Source: Rhodobacteraceae bacterium Alg231-04
GTDB lineage: Bacteria > Pseudomonadota > Alphaproteobacteria > Rhodobacterales > Rhodobacteraceae
Assembly: GCA_900143635.1 (NCBI GenBank)
Contig: FREY01000001.1
Coordinates: 527,324 to 591,323, forward strand
Direction of reading: 5' to 3'
Length of the DNA: 64,000 nt
The translations under genes were made by a program, and so were the position numbers. Under the pieces are notes generated by a model, which saw only the letters and a program-made list of their open reading frames with translations, made no database searches and was not told where the DNA came from. Shown here in pieces: positions 17,030-25,074 of the stretch; within the stretch, counting starts at the first letter, position 1, and each line of letters begins with the position of its first letter.

Positions 17030-17413
17030 ATGACCCAAACCGAATTCCTCCCTGACACCCAGGCCTACCTCCGCGCCCATTCCTGGATGGCCGTCTTTGG
17101 CATGGGACTCGCCATGCTGCTCCTGTGGCTTGCCGGCAATCCGCATGTCTGGACCGGTGCCATCGGCGGGCTGGCCGCGATCACCGTCCGCGGGCTCTAT
17201 ATGCGCAGCGAAGAAATGGCCGTGGTCTGGACCCTGACCGACACGGCCCTCACCGGTCCCGCTGAACGCAACATCGCGCTGACCGATATCGCCAAGGTCA
17301 ATACCATGGGCACCTATGTGCAGGTGGTCACCAAGGGTGGCGACAAACATCTCATCAAATATCAGGCGGACCCGAAGGCAAGCGCAGCTGTCATCGAACG
17401 GGCTGCCCATTGA
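17030..17413 (+). CDS. Small membrane protein with PH-like domain
   Basis: A 127-residue protein whose ATG comes 1 bp after the preceding stop. Two adjacent hydrophobic helices (about residues 20-37 and 41-54) form a membrane hairpin. They are followed by a beta-rich region (VVWTLTDTALTGPAERNIAL, then DIAKVNTMGTYVQVVTKGGD) that resembles bacterial PH domains of the bPH2/YdbT type, where 'l...i...g..vqv.T.gg.khlikY' is usual. The C-terminus ends in a short helix. Function unknown. It sits in the pyrB-pyrC' operon, 25 bp ahead of pyrC'. Confidence 0.75.
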   Translation: MTQTEFLPDTQAYLRAHSWMAVFGMGLAMLLLWLAGNPHVWTGAIGGLAAITVRGLYMRSEEMAVVWTLTDTALTGPAERNIALTDIAKVNTMGTYVQVVTKGGDKHLIKYQADPKASAAVIERAAH

Positions 17414-17438
17414 CCCCGCGTTTCAGGAGAGAAACCAC

Positions 17439-18749
17439 ATGACCATCCTCTTCACCAACGCCCGCCTGATCGACCCCGAGGCAGGCACTGATTCCATCGG
17501 CGGGCTGATTGCCGCGCAGGGGCGCATCACCGCCATCTTCCCCGGCGGCGCCGACGCCGCACAGGAGTTGCCCAACCACGGGCTGTCACCCGATGATGTG
17601 CAGGTGATCGATTGCGGCGGCAAATGCCTTGCCCCCGGCATTGTCGATATCGGCGTCAAGGTTTGCGAGCCCGGCGAGCGCCACAAGGAAAGCTACAAGA
17701 CCGCCGGTCTGGCTGCAGCCGCAGGCGGGGTCACCACCATGGTCACCCGCCCCGACACCAGCCCGTCGATCGACAACCCTGAGACGCTGGAATTCGTCAC
17801 CCGCCGGGCGCAGGCCGACGCGCCTGTGAAGGTGCTGCCTATGGCCGCGCTCACCAAGGGGCGCGCGGGCCGCGAGATGACCGAGATCGGCTTCCTGATG
17901 GATGCCGGCGCCGTGGCCTTTTCTGACTGCGATCATGTGGTGGCCAACACCAAAGTGTTCACCCGCGCACTGACTTACGCCAAATCCTGCGGCGCGCTGG
18001 TCGTAGCCCACCCGCAGGAACCGATCCTGAGTGCAGGCGCTGCGGCGACATCCGGCAAGTTCGCCGCGCTTTATGGCCTGCCAGCTGTTTCGCCGATGGC
18101 AGAACGCATGGGGCTGGACCGTGACATTGCCCTGCTGGAAATGACCGGTGCCAAATATCACGCCGACCAGATCACAACGGCGCGCGCACTACCGGCGCTG
18201 GAACGCGCCAAGGCCAATGGGCTCGACATCACCGCCGGCACTTCGATCCATCACTTGACCCTAAATGAGCTGGACGTGTCGGGCTACCGCACCTTCTTTA
18301 AGGTAAAGCCCCCCTTGCGCAGCGAAGAAGACCGGCTTGCCGTGGTTGAGGCAGTGCGCAGCGGGCTGATCGATATCATCTCCTCGATGCACACGCCGCA
18401 GGACGAAGAAAGCAAACGCCTGCCTTTTGAAGAAGCCGCCGCTGGCGCCGTGGCGCTGGAGACCCTGCTGCCCGCCGCCCTGCGTCTTTACCATGCCGGC
18501 CATCTGGATCTGCCAACCCTGTGGCGCGCCATGTCGCTGAACCCGGCAAAACGGCTGGGGCTGAACAGCGGCCGCCTGAAGACCGGCGCTCCAGCTGATC
18601 TGGTGCTGTTCGACCCGGACGCGCCCTTTGTGATGGACCGTTTCAAACTGGCCTCAAAATCGCAGAACACCCCCTATGACACCCAGCGCATGCAGGGCCG
18701 GGTTCTGGAAACCTATGTGGCGGGTGAACCCGTCTACCGGAGAAGCTGA
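17439..18749 (+). CDS. pyrC': Dihydroorotase-like protein lacking catalytic residues (PyrC')
   Basis: A 436-residue class I dihydroorotase homologue. The fold is intact: N-terminal strand MTILFTNARLIDPEAG, barrel start CLAPGIVDIGVKVCEPGERH, and C-terminal NPAKRLGLNSGRLKTGAPAD. Catalytic sites are not: the metal-binding HxH after VD is G72-V-K74, the metal ligand in the 'H..H.ST' motif is Gln (HADQITT, Q244), and the catalytic Asp of TDHAPH is M317 (SSMHTPQ). H191 is kept. This matches the PyrC' proteins known in Pseudomonas, which are inactive but needed to assemble ATCase. Start at ATG 17439 has an AGGAGAGAAACCAC ribosome site. Many databases call it simply dihydroorotase. Confidence 0.9.
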   Translation: MTILFTNARLIDPEAGTDSIGGLIAAQGRITAIFPGGADAAQELPNHGLSPDDVQVIDCGGKCLAPGIVDIGVKVCEPGERHKESYKTAGLAAAAGGVTTMVTRPDTSPSIDNPETLEFVTRRAQADAPVKVLPMAALTKGRAGREMTEIGFLMDAGAVAFSDCDHVVANTKVFTRALTYAKSCGALVVAHPQEPILSAGAAATSGKFAALYGLPAVSPMAERMGLDRDIALLEMTGAKYHADQITTARALPALERAKANGLDITAGTSIHHLTLNELDVSGYRTFFKVKPPLRSEEDRLAVVEAVRSGLIDIISSMHTPQDEESKRLPFEEAAAGAVALETLLPAALRLYHAGHLDLPTLWRAMSLNPAKRLGLNSGRLKTGAPADLVLFDPDAPFVMDRFKLASKSQNTPYDTQRMQGRVLETYVAGEPVYRRS

Positions 18750-19354
18750 TGCCTGTGCTTGAAACCGCCCTGCCTGCCCTCCTGCTATGGGGGATCCTTG
18801 GCTATCTGCTGGGCTCCATTCCCTTTGGCCTTGTCCTGACCAGAGCGATGGGTCTCGGCAATCTGCGCGACATCGGGTCCGGCAATATCGGCACCACCAA
18901 TGTGCTGCGCACCGGGTCGAAAAAGGCCGCGGCGCTGACTCTGCTGCTGGACGGCGGCAAGGGTGCGGCGGCCGTGCTACTGGCGCGCGCCTTTGCCGGC
19001 GAAGACGCGGTGCAGCTGGCCGGGTTTGCGGCCTTTATCGGCCATTGTTTTCCGGTTTGGTTGGGTTTCAAAGGCGGCAAGGGTGTCGCTACCTTCCTTG
19101 GCCTGTGGCTGGCACTGTTCTGGCCGGTTGGTGTGGCCTGCTGCCTCACCTGGCTGGCTGCGGCCGCGATCACGCGGATTTCGTCGATGGGTGCGCTTAC
19201 GGCGGCTGTGGCCTCACCCTTCTGGGCGCTGTTGCTTGGCCACCGCGCCGGGGTGATTCTGGCGGTTCTTCTTGCTGCCATCGTGCTGATCCGGCACCAC
19301 GCCAACATATCCCGTATCGTGAAGGGCGAAGAACCCAAGATCGGTCAGAAATAG
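18749..19354 (+). CDS. plsY: Acyl-phosphate:glycerol-3-phosphate acyltransferase
   Basis: A 201-residue polytopic inner-membrane enzyme that transfers an acyl group from acyl phosphate to glycerol-3-phosphate, the first step of phospholipid synthesis with PlsX. The three PlsY loops are visible: LLGSIPFGLVL, DIGSGNIGTTNVLRTGSKKA and FIGHCFPVWLGFKGGKGVAT. About five transmembrane segments; normal length. Its ATG shares one base with the pyrC' stop (TGATG), so the two are translationally coupled. Confidence 0.95.
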   Translation: MPVLETALPALLLWGILGYLLGSIPFGLVLTRAMGLGNLRDIGSGNIGTTNVLRTGSKKAAALTLLLDGGKGAAAVLLARAFAGEDAVQLAGFAAFIGHCFPVWLGFKGGKGVATFLGLWLALFWPVGVACCLTWLAAAAITRISSMGALTAAVASPFWALLLGHRAGVILAVLLAAIVLIRHHANISRIVKGEEPKIGQK

Positions 19355-19422
19355 TCAGCGGCAGTTGCCCGTCTGGGGCCGTGACGTTAGCGTGGGTTCA
19401 CATTGACCGGGAACCCACAGAC

Positions 19423-20718
19423 GTGAACAAATTTATCCTGACGATTGCCGCTGCTCTGCTCTGCGCGGCGGCAACCACCCTTCCTGCTGCCGAAATTCGC
19501 CGCGAACCCCTGCCTGAAATGCAATGCACCCACAGCCTGACCGGCCAGATTGCCCCCGGTGACGCCGATGCCCTGCAGGCTGCATTGGAAGACTGGGACG
19601 GCGGCGACGGGGACAGCTATCAGTCTTTCCGGCTTTGCCTGGACAGCCCCGGCGGGGCATTGCTGGAAGCGTTGAAAATCGCCGATCTGGGTTGGGATTT
19701 CGGCACAGCCGTCGGCTCCGAGGCCCGCTGCCTTTCGGCCTGCGCGATGATTTTCATGGCAGGAAGCCGCAGTCTTGAAGGTGGCATCGGGCTGGTACCG
19801 GACAGGTTCCTCCATGCTTCGGGCGATCTGGGGTTTCACGCGCCTTCGCTGGTCGTTGCGCAGGGCAGCTACAACGAGGCCACCGTCCGCAAGGCCTATA
19901 GTGTTGCCGTTCAGGGCATCGCCGAGATTACCGAACGCATTGGCCTCCTGCAGATGAGCCTCGCCAATCTCTCGACCATGTTATCGACCCCACCGGAGAC
20001 GTTCTACCGCATCAATAGCCCCCGCACTGCTGCCGCCTGGAAGATCAGAGTGACCGGCGTCGACGCGCCCCAGACCTTGAGCGCCCTCCACATGACCAAC
20101 GCCTGCATGGCGGTAACGGGGCGCTCGCCACATGACGGCAATGCCTGGGCGCGAGTGTCGGAGACCAATGGCTATGCGCAAGGCGTTGCCTCTTTTGGTC
20201 ATTTCGATTCTGAACCCGAACGCTGCGACATTTCCTTCCGGCGCGACCATGATCCGTTTGATCTCGTCGACTACGATGTGGCCCAGTACGACACCCCCTT
20301 GGTCCCGGCCATGTTCTACCCACCCGACACGCCACTGCGGCAGCTGGCCGCTGATCCAACTTCCGTAGCATTGGCCCCGGCCCCAACCGTCGAGACTTAC
20401 AAAGCCCGGTGCCAAGTGTATTCGGGCGGCCGCCTGACTGACAGCGACCCCTGCACACAGACTGATACCAGTTCCATCACGACAGGCGGGCGGAACCATC
20501 TGGCAACCGGGTTCAAATGGCCCTCGGGCGCGGTCACCGTGTTGGAATCCGTCTCTGACGGCTCCGATGCCGATGATTCCCCATGCTGTGGTCGTCGCTA
20601 CCTCCTGAACGGAAAGGCGGCCGAGCAGCTCTACGACTTTGACGTGTATGAAGGCTACGGAAGCTGTTATCGCAGCAGCGCGACAGGCAACGTGTTCTGC
20701 GCTGAAACTCAATACTGA
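19423..20718 (+). CDS. Exported ClpP/crotonase-fold protein (COG3904-like)
   Basis: A 431-residue protein with a GTG start at 19423. This start was chosen because it opens a clean signal peptide (MNKFILTIAAALLCAAATTL, cleaved near PAA-EI). The mature N-terminal domain has a ClpP-like pattern: FRLCLDSPGGALLEALKIA, then CLSACAMIFMAGS, where the Ser before AC is at the place of the nucleophile in related periplasmic serine-protease-fold proteins. Residues beyond about 220 are Cys- and Asp-rich and unrecognised, ending with paired cysteines (DDSPCCGRRY). Secreted protease or scaffold are both possible. The ribosome site is weak. Confidence 0.65.
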   Translation: MNKFILTIAAALLCAAATTLPAAEIRREPLPEMQCTHSLTGQIAPGDADALQAALEDWDGGDGDSYQSFRLCLDSPGGALLEALKIADLGWDFGTAVGSEARCLSACAMIFMAGSRSLEGGIGLVPDRFLHASGDLGFHAPSLVVAQGSYNEATVRKAYSVAVQGIAEITERIGLLQMSLANLSTMLSTPPETFYRINSPRTAAAWKIRVTGVDAPQTLSALHMTNACMAVTGRSPHDGNAWARVSETNGYAQGVASFGHFDSEPERCDISFRRDHDPFDLVDYDVAQYDTPLVPAMFYPPDTPLRQLAADPTSVALAPAPTVETYKARCQVYSGGRLTDSDPCTQTDTSSITTGGRNHLATGFKWPSGAVTVLESVSDGSDADDSPCCGRRYLLNGKAAEQLYDFDVYEGYGSCYRSSATGNVFCAETQY

Positions 20719-20782
20719 CGCGCGCCCGCCGCGCGTCAGCGCGGCGCGCGGCCCAAGGCTTTTGACAGCATCAAAGATGCGG

Positions 20783-20807
20783 AAAAAGGGGCGGGAGCCC
20801 CCGCCCC
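20783..20807 (-). terminator. Rho-independent terminator of gshA
   Basis: On the minus strand GGGGCGGG and CCCGCCCC form an 8-bp stem around a 4-base loop, followed by five T (complement of AAAAA at 20783-20787). It lies 14 bp past the gshA stop. It also ends near the convergent exported-protein gene. Confidence 0.85.
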
Positions 20808-20820
20808 GCACCCGTTTGGA

Positions 20821-22191
20821 TCAGTAGCTGTATTCGCTGTAGATCCGGCTCAAGTCACCGTTCCAGTCGCCATGATAGCGCTCCAGCAGCTCATCGGCAG
20901 GCACTTTACCGCTTTCCAGACTGTCTTTCAGCGCGTTCAGGAAATGGGTCTCATCCGGCACCAGACCTCCGGCACCGGGGCGCGCACGCGCTTTCAGACC
21001 TGCATCGGCAATGGCCACCACTTCGCGGGCCAAATCGTGCATCTTGATCCCGCCCACTTCGGCCTGAAGCGCCTGTTCAGAAGCCGCCACGCGCAGGGCC
21101 TCGCGGGTCTCCGCATCCCAGCCTTTCACCAAGTCCCAGGCAGCATCCAGCGACGCCTGATCATACATCAGTCCAACCCAGAAGGCCGGCAGCGCGCACA
21201 GGCGTCGCCACGGGCCGCCATCGGCGCCGCGCATTTCCATGTATTTCTTGATCCGCGCCTCGGGGAAGGCGGTGGTCAGATGGTCGGCCCAGTCGCTCAT
21301 CGTCGGCTTTTCGCCGGGCAGCGCGGGCAGCTCCCCTTTCAGGAAGTCGCGGAAGGACATGCCCAGTGCATCAATGTATTTGCCGTCGCGGTAGACAAAA
21401 TACATCGGTACATCGAGCGCGTATTGCGCATAGGCTTCGAAGCCAAACCCTTCGTCAAAGACAAAGGGCAACATGCCGGTGCGTGCCGCATCCAGATCGC
21501 GCCAGACCCGGCTGCGCCAGGATTTGTGGCCGTTGGGCTTGCCCTCAAGGAAAGGCGAATTGGCAAAGAGCGCCGTGGCAACCGGTTGCAGCGCCAGGGC
21601 CACGCGCAGTTTCTGCACCATGTCCGCCTCAGACCCGAAATCGAGGTTCACCTGCACCGTGCAGGTGCGGCGCATCATGACGCGGCCCATGGTGCCAACT
21701 TCACCCATGTAGGCATCCATCAGCTTGTAACGCCCCTTCGGCATTAGGGGCATCTCTTCATGTGTCCACTCAGGCGCGGCGCCAAGGCCGATGAACCCGA
21801 CACCGATCTCGTCGGCGATCTCTTTCACTTCGCGCAGGTGAACATTCACCTCGTCGCAGGTCTCGTGGATGGTCTCCAGCGGGGCACCTGACAATTCCAG
21901 CGCACCGGCCGGTTCCAGACTGACATTGGCGCCGTCTTTTTCCAGCCCTATCAGCTTGCCGGCTTCCTCTACCGGGCTCCAGCCGAAGCGGTCGCGCAGG
22001 CCCGAAAGCATGGCATAGATAGAGCGCTCACCCTCGTAAGGCAGCGGCTGATGCGTATCTTTGCAATAGCCGAACTTCTCGTGTTCGGTGCCGATACGCC
22101 AGTCTTCCTTGGGCTTACAGCCGCTCTCAAGATAGCCTGCAAGCTGCTCGTGACGTTCAATCGGTTCACCACCGGACTGAGGAATAGACAT
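20821..22191 (-). CDS. gshA: Glutamate-cysteine ligase, plant/alphaproteobacterial type
   Basis: A 456-residue ATP-dependent ligase making gamma-glutamylcysteine, the first step of glutathione synthesis. It belongs to the GCS2/plant-type family: WRIGTEHEKFGY at the start, ANVSLEPAGALELSGAP, MMRRTCTVQVNLDFGSEADM, NSPFLEGKPNGHKSWRSRVW, and EMRGADGGPWRRLCALPAFW. Length fits the family. The ATG at 22191 has an AGGAGC ribosome site. A strong terminator follows. It is separated by 58 bp from the membrane protein gene upstream on the same strand. Confidence 0.95.
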   Translation of the reverse strand: MSIPQSGGEPIERHEQLAGYLESGCKPKEDWRIGTEHEKFGYCKDTHQPLPYEGERSIYAMLSGLRDRFGWSPVEEAGKLIGLEKDGANVSLEPAGALELSGAPLETIHETCDEVNVHLREVKEIADEIGVGFIGLGAAPEWTHEEMPLMPKGRYKLMDAYMGEVGTMGRVMMRRTCTVQVNLDFGSEADMVQKLRVALALQPVATALFANSPFLEGKPNGHKSWRSRVWRDLDAARTGMLPFVFDEGFGFEAYAQYALDVPMYFVYRDGKYIDALGMSFRDFLKGELPALPGEKPTMSDWADHLTTAFPEARIKKYMEMRGADGGPWRRLCALPAFWVGLMYDQASLDAAWDLVKGWDAETREALRVAASEQALQAEVGGIKMHDLAREVVAIADAGLKARARPGAGGLVPDETHFLNALKDSLESGKVPADELLERYHGDWNGDLSRIYSEYSY

Positions 22192-22249
22192 GAGCCGCGC
22201 TCCTGTAAAAAATCTGGTTTGGCAGCAGTGAGGTGAATTTCTGCGGGTG

Positions 22250-22777
22250 TCAATGCAGCCTGTGCACAGGCGGTCTGCTTTGGTGCTTTTCCCAGATCAC
22301 AGCCTGGTGAGGACCGGGTCGGCGCAGCTCGGTCAGCATGCGTTCAACCTTGAGCCCCGGCAGCGCGGAAAAGGCGTCAAACAATGCCTCATTGCCCTCG
22401 GCATTGATTGGGATGTGCAGGGGCGGCTGGTCCGGTTGCTCCAAGACCCAATGGGCGGGTTTTGCCGTGTGATCCAGCGCCAGACGTTCCAGTTCGGAGG
22501 CCGCAATCGCACCACCTGTCAGCGGTCCGAAGTACGAAATCTGCCCCTCGTCCACCTGCACCACACCGGGTCCGCCGTGCCCCAGCCGAAAGCGCAAGCG
22601 CTGACCGCCGATCACAGCGGCAATCACGCCCAGCGCAACCATGGCCCAGCCTGCAGCAGCCCAGAAGCCCAGCCCCCAGAGGGCCCATTTCAAACCCAGC
22701 ACTAGCATCAGCCCTGCTGCGATCAATTCACGCCAGCGCCACAGCGTGGCCTGTGCTTCGGGTCGGATGAAACTCAT
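22250..22777 (-). CDS. Conserved hypothetical membrane protein
   Basis: A 175-residue protein with two N-terminal transmembrane helices (about residues 17-34 and 37-57), followed by a cytoplasmic domain containing GGPGVVQVDEGQISYFGPLTGG, ASELERLALD and LPGLKVERMLTELRRPGPH. No named family recognised. The start overlaps the GNAT stop (ATGA), so the two are coupled. The pattern of a short membrane hairpin plus a beta-rich domain is reminiscent of the small PH-like protein at 17.0 kb, but I see no clear sequence match. Confidence 0.75.
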   Translation of the reverse strand: MSFIRPEAQATLWRWRELIAAGLMLVLGLKWALWGLGFWAAAGWAMVALGVIAAVIGGQRLRFRLGHGGPGVVQVDEGQISYFGPLTGGAIAASELERLALDHTAKPAHWVLEQPDQPPLHIPINAEGNEALFDAFSALPGLKVERMLTELRRPGPHQAVIWEKHQSRPPVHRLH

Positions 22778-23643
22778 GTGCTTGTCCCCATTGTGACGGG
22801 TTCTGCAAGGTCGATGACACGGTAGTCGCCGATCCGCGTAAAACCAATAGCCTCATATGCCCGAGCTGCTGACGCGCCAGAGGCAAACAAAATGGCCTGT
22901 GCCTGCCCTGCCGCCTGTGCCTCTTGCAGATGCAGGGCCACGGCCCTGCGCGCATGACCCCGCCCGCGCAATTCGGGTGGGGTGAACACACCGCCCACCT
23001 GAACGATCTGGGGCAGGACCGCATTGAAGGCGGTCATGGCCACCGGCCGGCCCTCCTCCATCAAGATGCGCCCGCGGCCGCTGTCGACCAGTTCAGCAGC
23101 CTGAGATTCGGATCGTTTCCGACTTTCGGGCAGGTTCTCAGAACCAAAGATTTCAACGTCATAGCCATAGCGCCACTCCGACACCATCGGCACATCGTCC
23201 ACCATCATCGGACGCAGGCTCGTCTGGCCATCCGGTACGATCAAAGCACCTGCCGCGAGGCTGAAATGCGGCAGGGCTTCGGAAAAACCGATCTTGTCTT
23301 TGCTCAGCTCCAGCGCCGCCAGCACAGCCTCTGCCGGACCAGCGGCACCATTCAAAGCAATGACTTTGCGCCCTGCCAGAGCCTGACGCAGGGACGGCGC
23401 CATCTGCGGGTGAAACGCTGGTGCTTCAAAAGTGAAATAGCCCGCCTCGGCCAGACCAAAGACATTGGTGATGCCGCCCTCGTCTTCGGTCAGCCAAAAC
23501 GTTGTGGCTGTGGGATGTCCTGTGGCATTCAGCCCGTGATCCTGCAGATTGCCGGACAGAAACATCGAGGTTGCCACCCGCGGGGCCAGAAACGCCTGCA
23601 AAGCCGACAGATCGGCCTGAGTGGCCTTGCGGATCATCTGCAA
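22774..23643 (-). CDS. GNAT family N-acetyltransferase
   Basis: A 289-residue protein with a C-terminal GNAT domain: acceptor-side strands, then motif A QVGGVFTPPELRGRGHARRA (acetyl-CoA pyrophosphate loop) and LFASGASAARAYEAIGFTRI as the family end. The first 140 residues form a second, diverged GNAT-like half, as in FR47/tandem proteins. Substrate unknown. Good AGGAG ribosome site before ATG 23643. It leads a two-gene operon with the membrane protein (ATGA overlap). Confidence 0.88.
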   Translation of the reverse strand: MQMIRKATQADLSALQAFLAPRVATSMFLSGNLQDHGLNATGHPTATTFWLTEDEGGITNVFGLAEAGYFTFEAPAFHPQMAPSLRQALAGRKVIALNGAAGPAEAVLAALELSKDKIGFSEALPHFSLAAGALIVPDGQTSLRPMMVDDVPMVSEWRYGYDVEIFGSENLPESRKRSESQAAELVDSGRGRILMEEGRPVAMTAFNAVLPQIVQVGGVFTPPELRGRGHARRAVALHLQEAQAAGQAQAILFASGASAARAYEAIGFTRIGDYRVIDLAEPVTMGTST

Positions 23644-23911
23644 TCTCCTTTTTCAGGTGGCTGTCTTCACATCGTGCCGACTTTCGCCCCACCACCTACA
23701 GCATCAGTTTGCCTTCAAATAACGTGGCACTTCCTCCAAAACTCACAATCTTGGGTCAATGACCGACTTAGGCTTCGAACTAGGGGGCTTGAAAAGGGTT
23801 TCCAACCCCAAGGTCGCCTAGCCGACTTCGTTTTTTTTGATAACCTTTCAGACGCTACCACTAAAAAGAACACCGTTTCGCCTTGGCTCAAACTAAGAAA
23901 GCGCCTTGCTT
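23644..23911. other. Atypical AT-richer spacer
   Basis: 268 bp between the GNAT start and the phosphotransferase stop. Base composition drops here compared with flanking genes. It holds an 8-T run and a small open plus-strand tail ending at 23925 (reading FFDNLSDATTKKNTVSPW and on), with no start or ribosome site I can support. It may be the debris or border of the low-GC cassette that follows. Confidence 0.35.
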
Positions 23912-24883
23912 TTATGCAGGAATAGCCTCGAGCGTGACTGCCTCACCTCTATCAACGCTGTCGAGATATGATCGAACCCGCATGTGCTGAGATTTAACAC
24001 CTCTTCCCCCAGCCAGCCTTCGGCAAAGCATTCTCATTTGAAACAATCCTACAAAAAATACAAATGACGAGTTCAGTTCGTCAGGCGGCACATTACTGTG
24101 ACGTAGGTAGTAATTCATTTCTGAAACGTCTAATCCAAATGCCGTTGGGCGCCGTCCGATAGCGCGCCCTAGATCTTTTGAGACAAGGAAATTGGCGGCG
24201 CGGTCAGACACAAACCGGTAACGGTCCAGGTGCACATCTATTCCCACCAAGATACCGTCCGAGCTAATGATCAGATTGCGGGGGGCAAAGTCATTGTGGC
24301 CACGCGCAGACAACAACTGCACCCCGTCCAACTCATCCGCCTTAGAATACAGGATCTGGACCATCCGTTGCAGGTCATGTGCATAAGGCGGATCTGGCTT
24401 AACTGTCTGATAGAAGTCGATACGCCCCGACACTGCCTCTCGACTGAACGGCTTGGATGTGACCGATGAACCCGCAGCCTTATTTGTCCATTCTGCACTA
24501 AGCCTAATCAACCGTTGTCGAAATGCTCCGTCCCAACCCTTTTTTAGGCAAACCTCGAGGCCGTCACCTTCTACAAATTCGACGACAACAATTCCAAACA
24601 ACCGCGAACCCAAAATATAGTTATTTGCAGAGAACTTCTGCTCAGAAAGACGCGATCTTAGGTTTCTAACAGCATGCAGTGTCGAAGGCACTTTTCGCCG
24701 TCGGTGCTTTAGCGATGTAAACTGTTTGACTACGACGTCTCGCCCTCCCATTCGCGCGCGGAAAATACGAGCGAGAGGAGAAATCTTTAGGATAGACAAT
24801 ATCTCAATTTTTTCAGCGTTGTGGCGCCAACAGACAATGCCCACCTGCCATTGAATGCGTCTAATTTCCTGTTCTGCGTTCAC
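23912..24883 (-). CDS. Protein-kinase-fold phosphotransferase (APH/choline kinase superfamily)
   Basis: A 323-residue protein with kinase-fold landmarks: a beta-3 lysine (DVVVKQF, K53), a hinge-like VVEFVEGDGLEV (about 100-111), the Brenner/catalytic loop GHNDFAPRNLIISSDG (H196, D198, N203) and a following metal-binding Asp in VGIDVHLD (D216). These match aminoglycoside phosphotransferase and choline-kinase-like enzymes; the substrate could be a small molecule or sugar. Starts at GTG 24883 overlapping the small ORF upstream (GTGA). Base composition is much lower in GC than its neighbours and codon choice includes many A/T-ending codons, pointing to recent acquisition. Confidence 0.7.
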   Translation of the reverse strand: MNAEQEIRRIQWQVGIVCWRHNAEKIEILSILKISPLARIFRARMGGRDVVVKQFTSLKHRRRKVPSTLHAVRNLRSRLSEQKFSANNYILGSRLFGIVVVEFVEGDGLEVCLKKGWDGAFRQRLIRLSAEWTNKAAGSSVTSKPFSREAVSGRIDFYQTVKPDPPYAHDLQRMVQILYSKADELDGVQLLSARGHNDFAPRNLIISSDGILVGIDVHLDRYRFVSDRAANFLVSKDLGRAIGRRPTAFGLDVSEMNYYLRHSNVPPDELNSSFVFFVGLFQMRMLCRRLAGGRGVKSQHMRVRSYLDSVDRGEAVTLEAIPA

Positions 24884-25074
24884 GGAAAATCATGTCCTTC
24901 TTGTTCGGCTGCTTGTGCACATAGATCTGGTCGGATTCTAGAAAGATTTAGTCCATTACCAGTCACGCGTTTTAGCGGCCCAACCTCGGCAATAAATGGT
25001 GGGAAATATTCGGCCCAGTTGGGAACTACAGGCCACCCGGTGAGAGAGCAAAACTGTTCCTGCCATCCACACAA
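24880..25074 (-). CDS. Possible small ORF coupled to the phosphotransferase
   Basis: A 64-residue frame with a TTG start directly abutting the rsmE stop and a TGA stop overlapping the phosphotransferase GTG. It reads LTGWPVVPNWAEYFPPFIAE, then VGPLKRVTGNGLNL. No family recognised and no clear ribosome site. The end-to-end packing on both sides favours a real coding frame, but it may be a remnant of a longer gene. Low GC like the phosphotransferase. Confidence 0.3.
   Translation of the reverse strand: MCGWQEQFCSLTGWPVVPNWAEYFPPFIAEVGPLKRVTGNGLNLSRIRPDLCAQAAEQEGHDFP

Noticed and set aside
17439-18749. Treating this as the active dihydroorotase
   Set aside because: The metal-binding HxH, another metal His and the catalytic Asp are all replaced, as read directly in the translation.
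23644-25074. Mobile element or integrative island
   Set aside because: The composition is atypical, but no transposase, integrase, terminal repeats, tRNA or target duplication can be seen.
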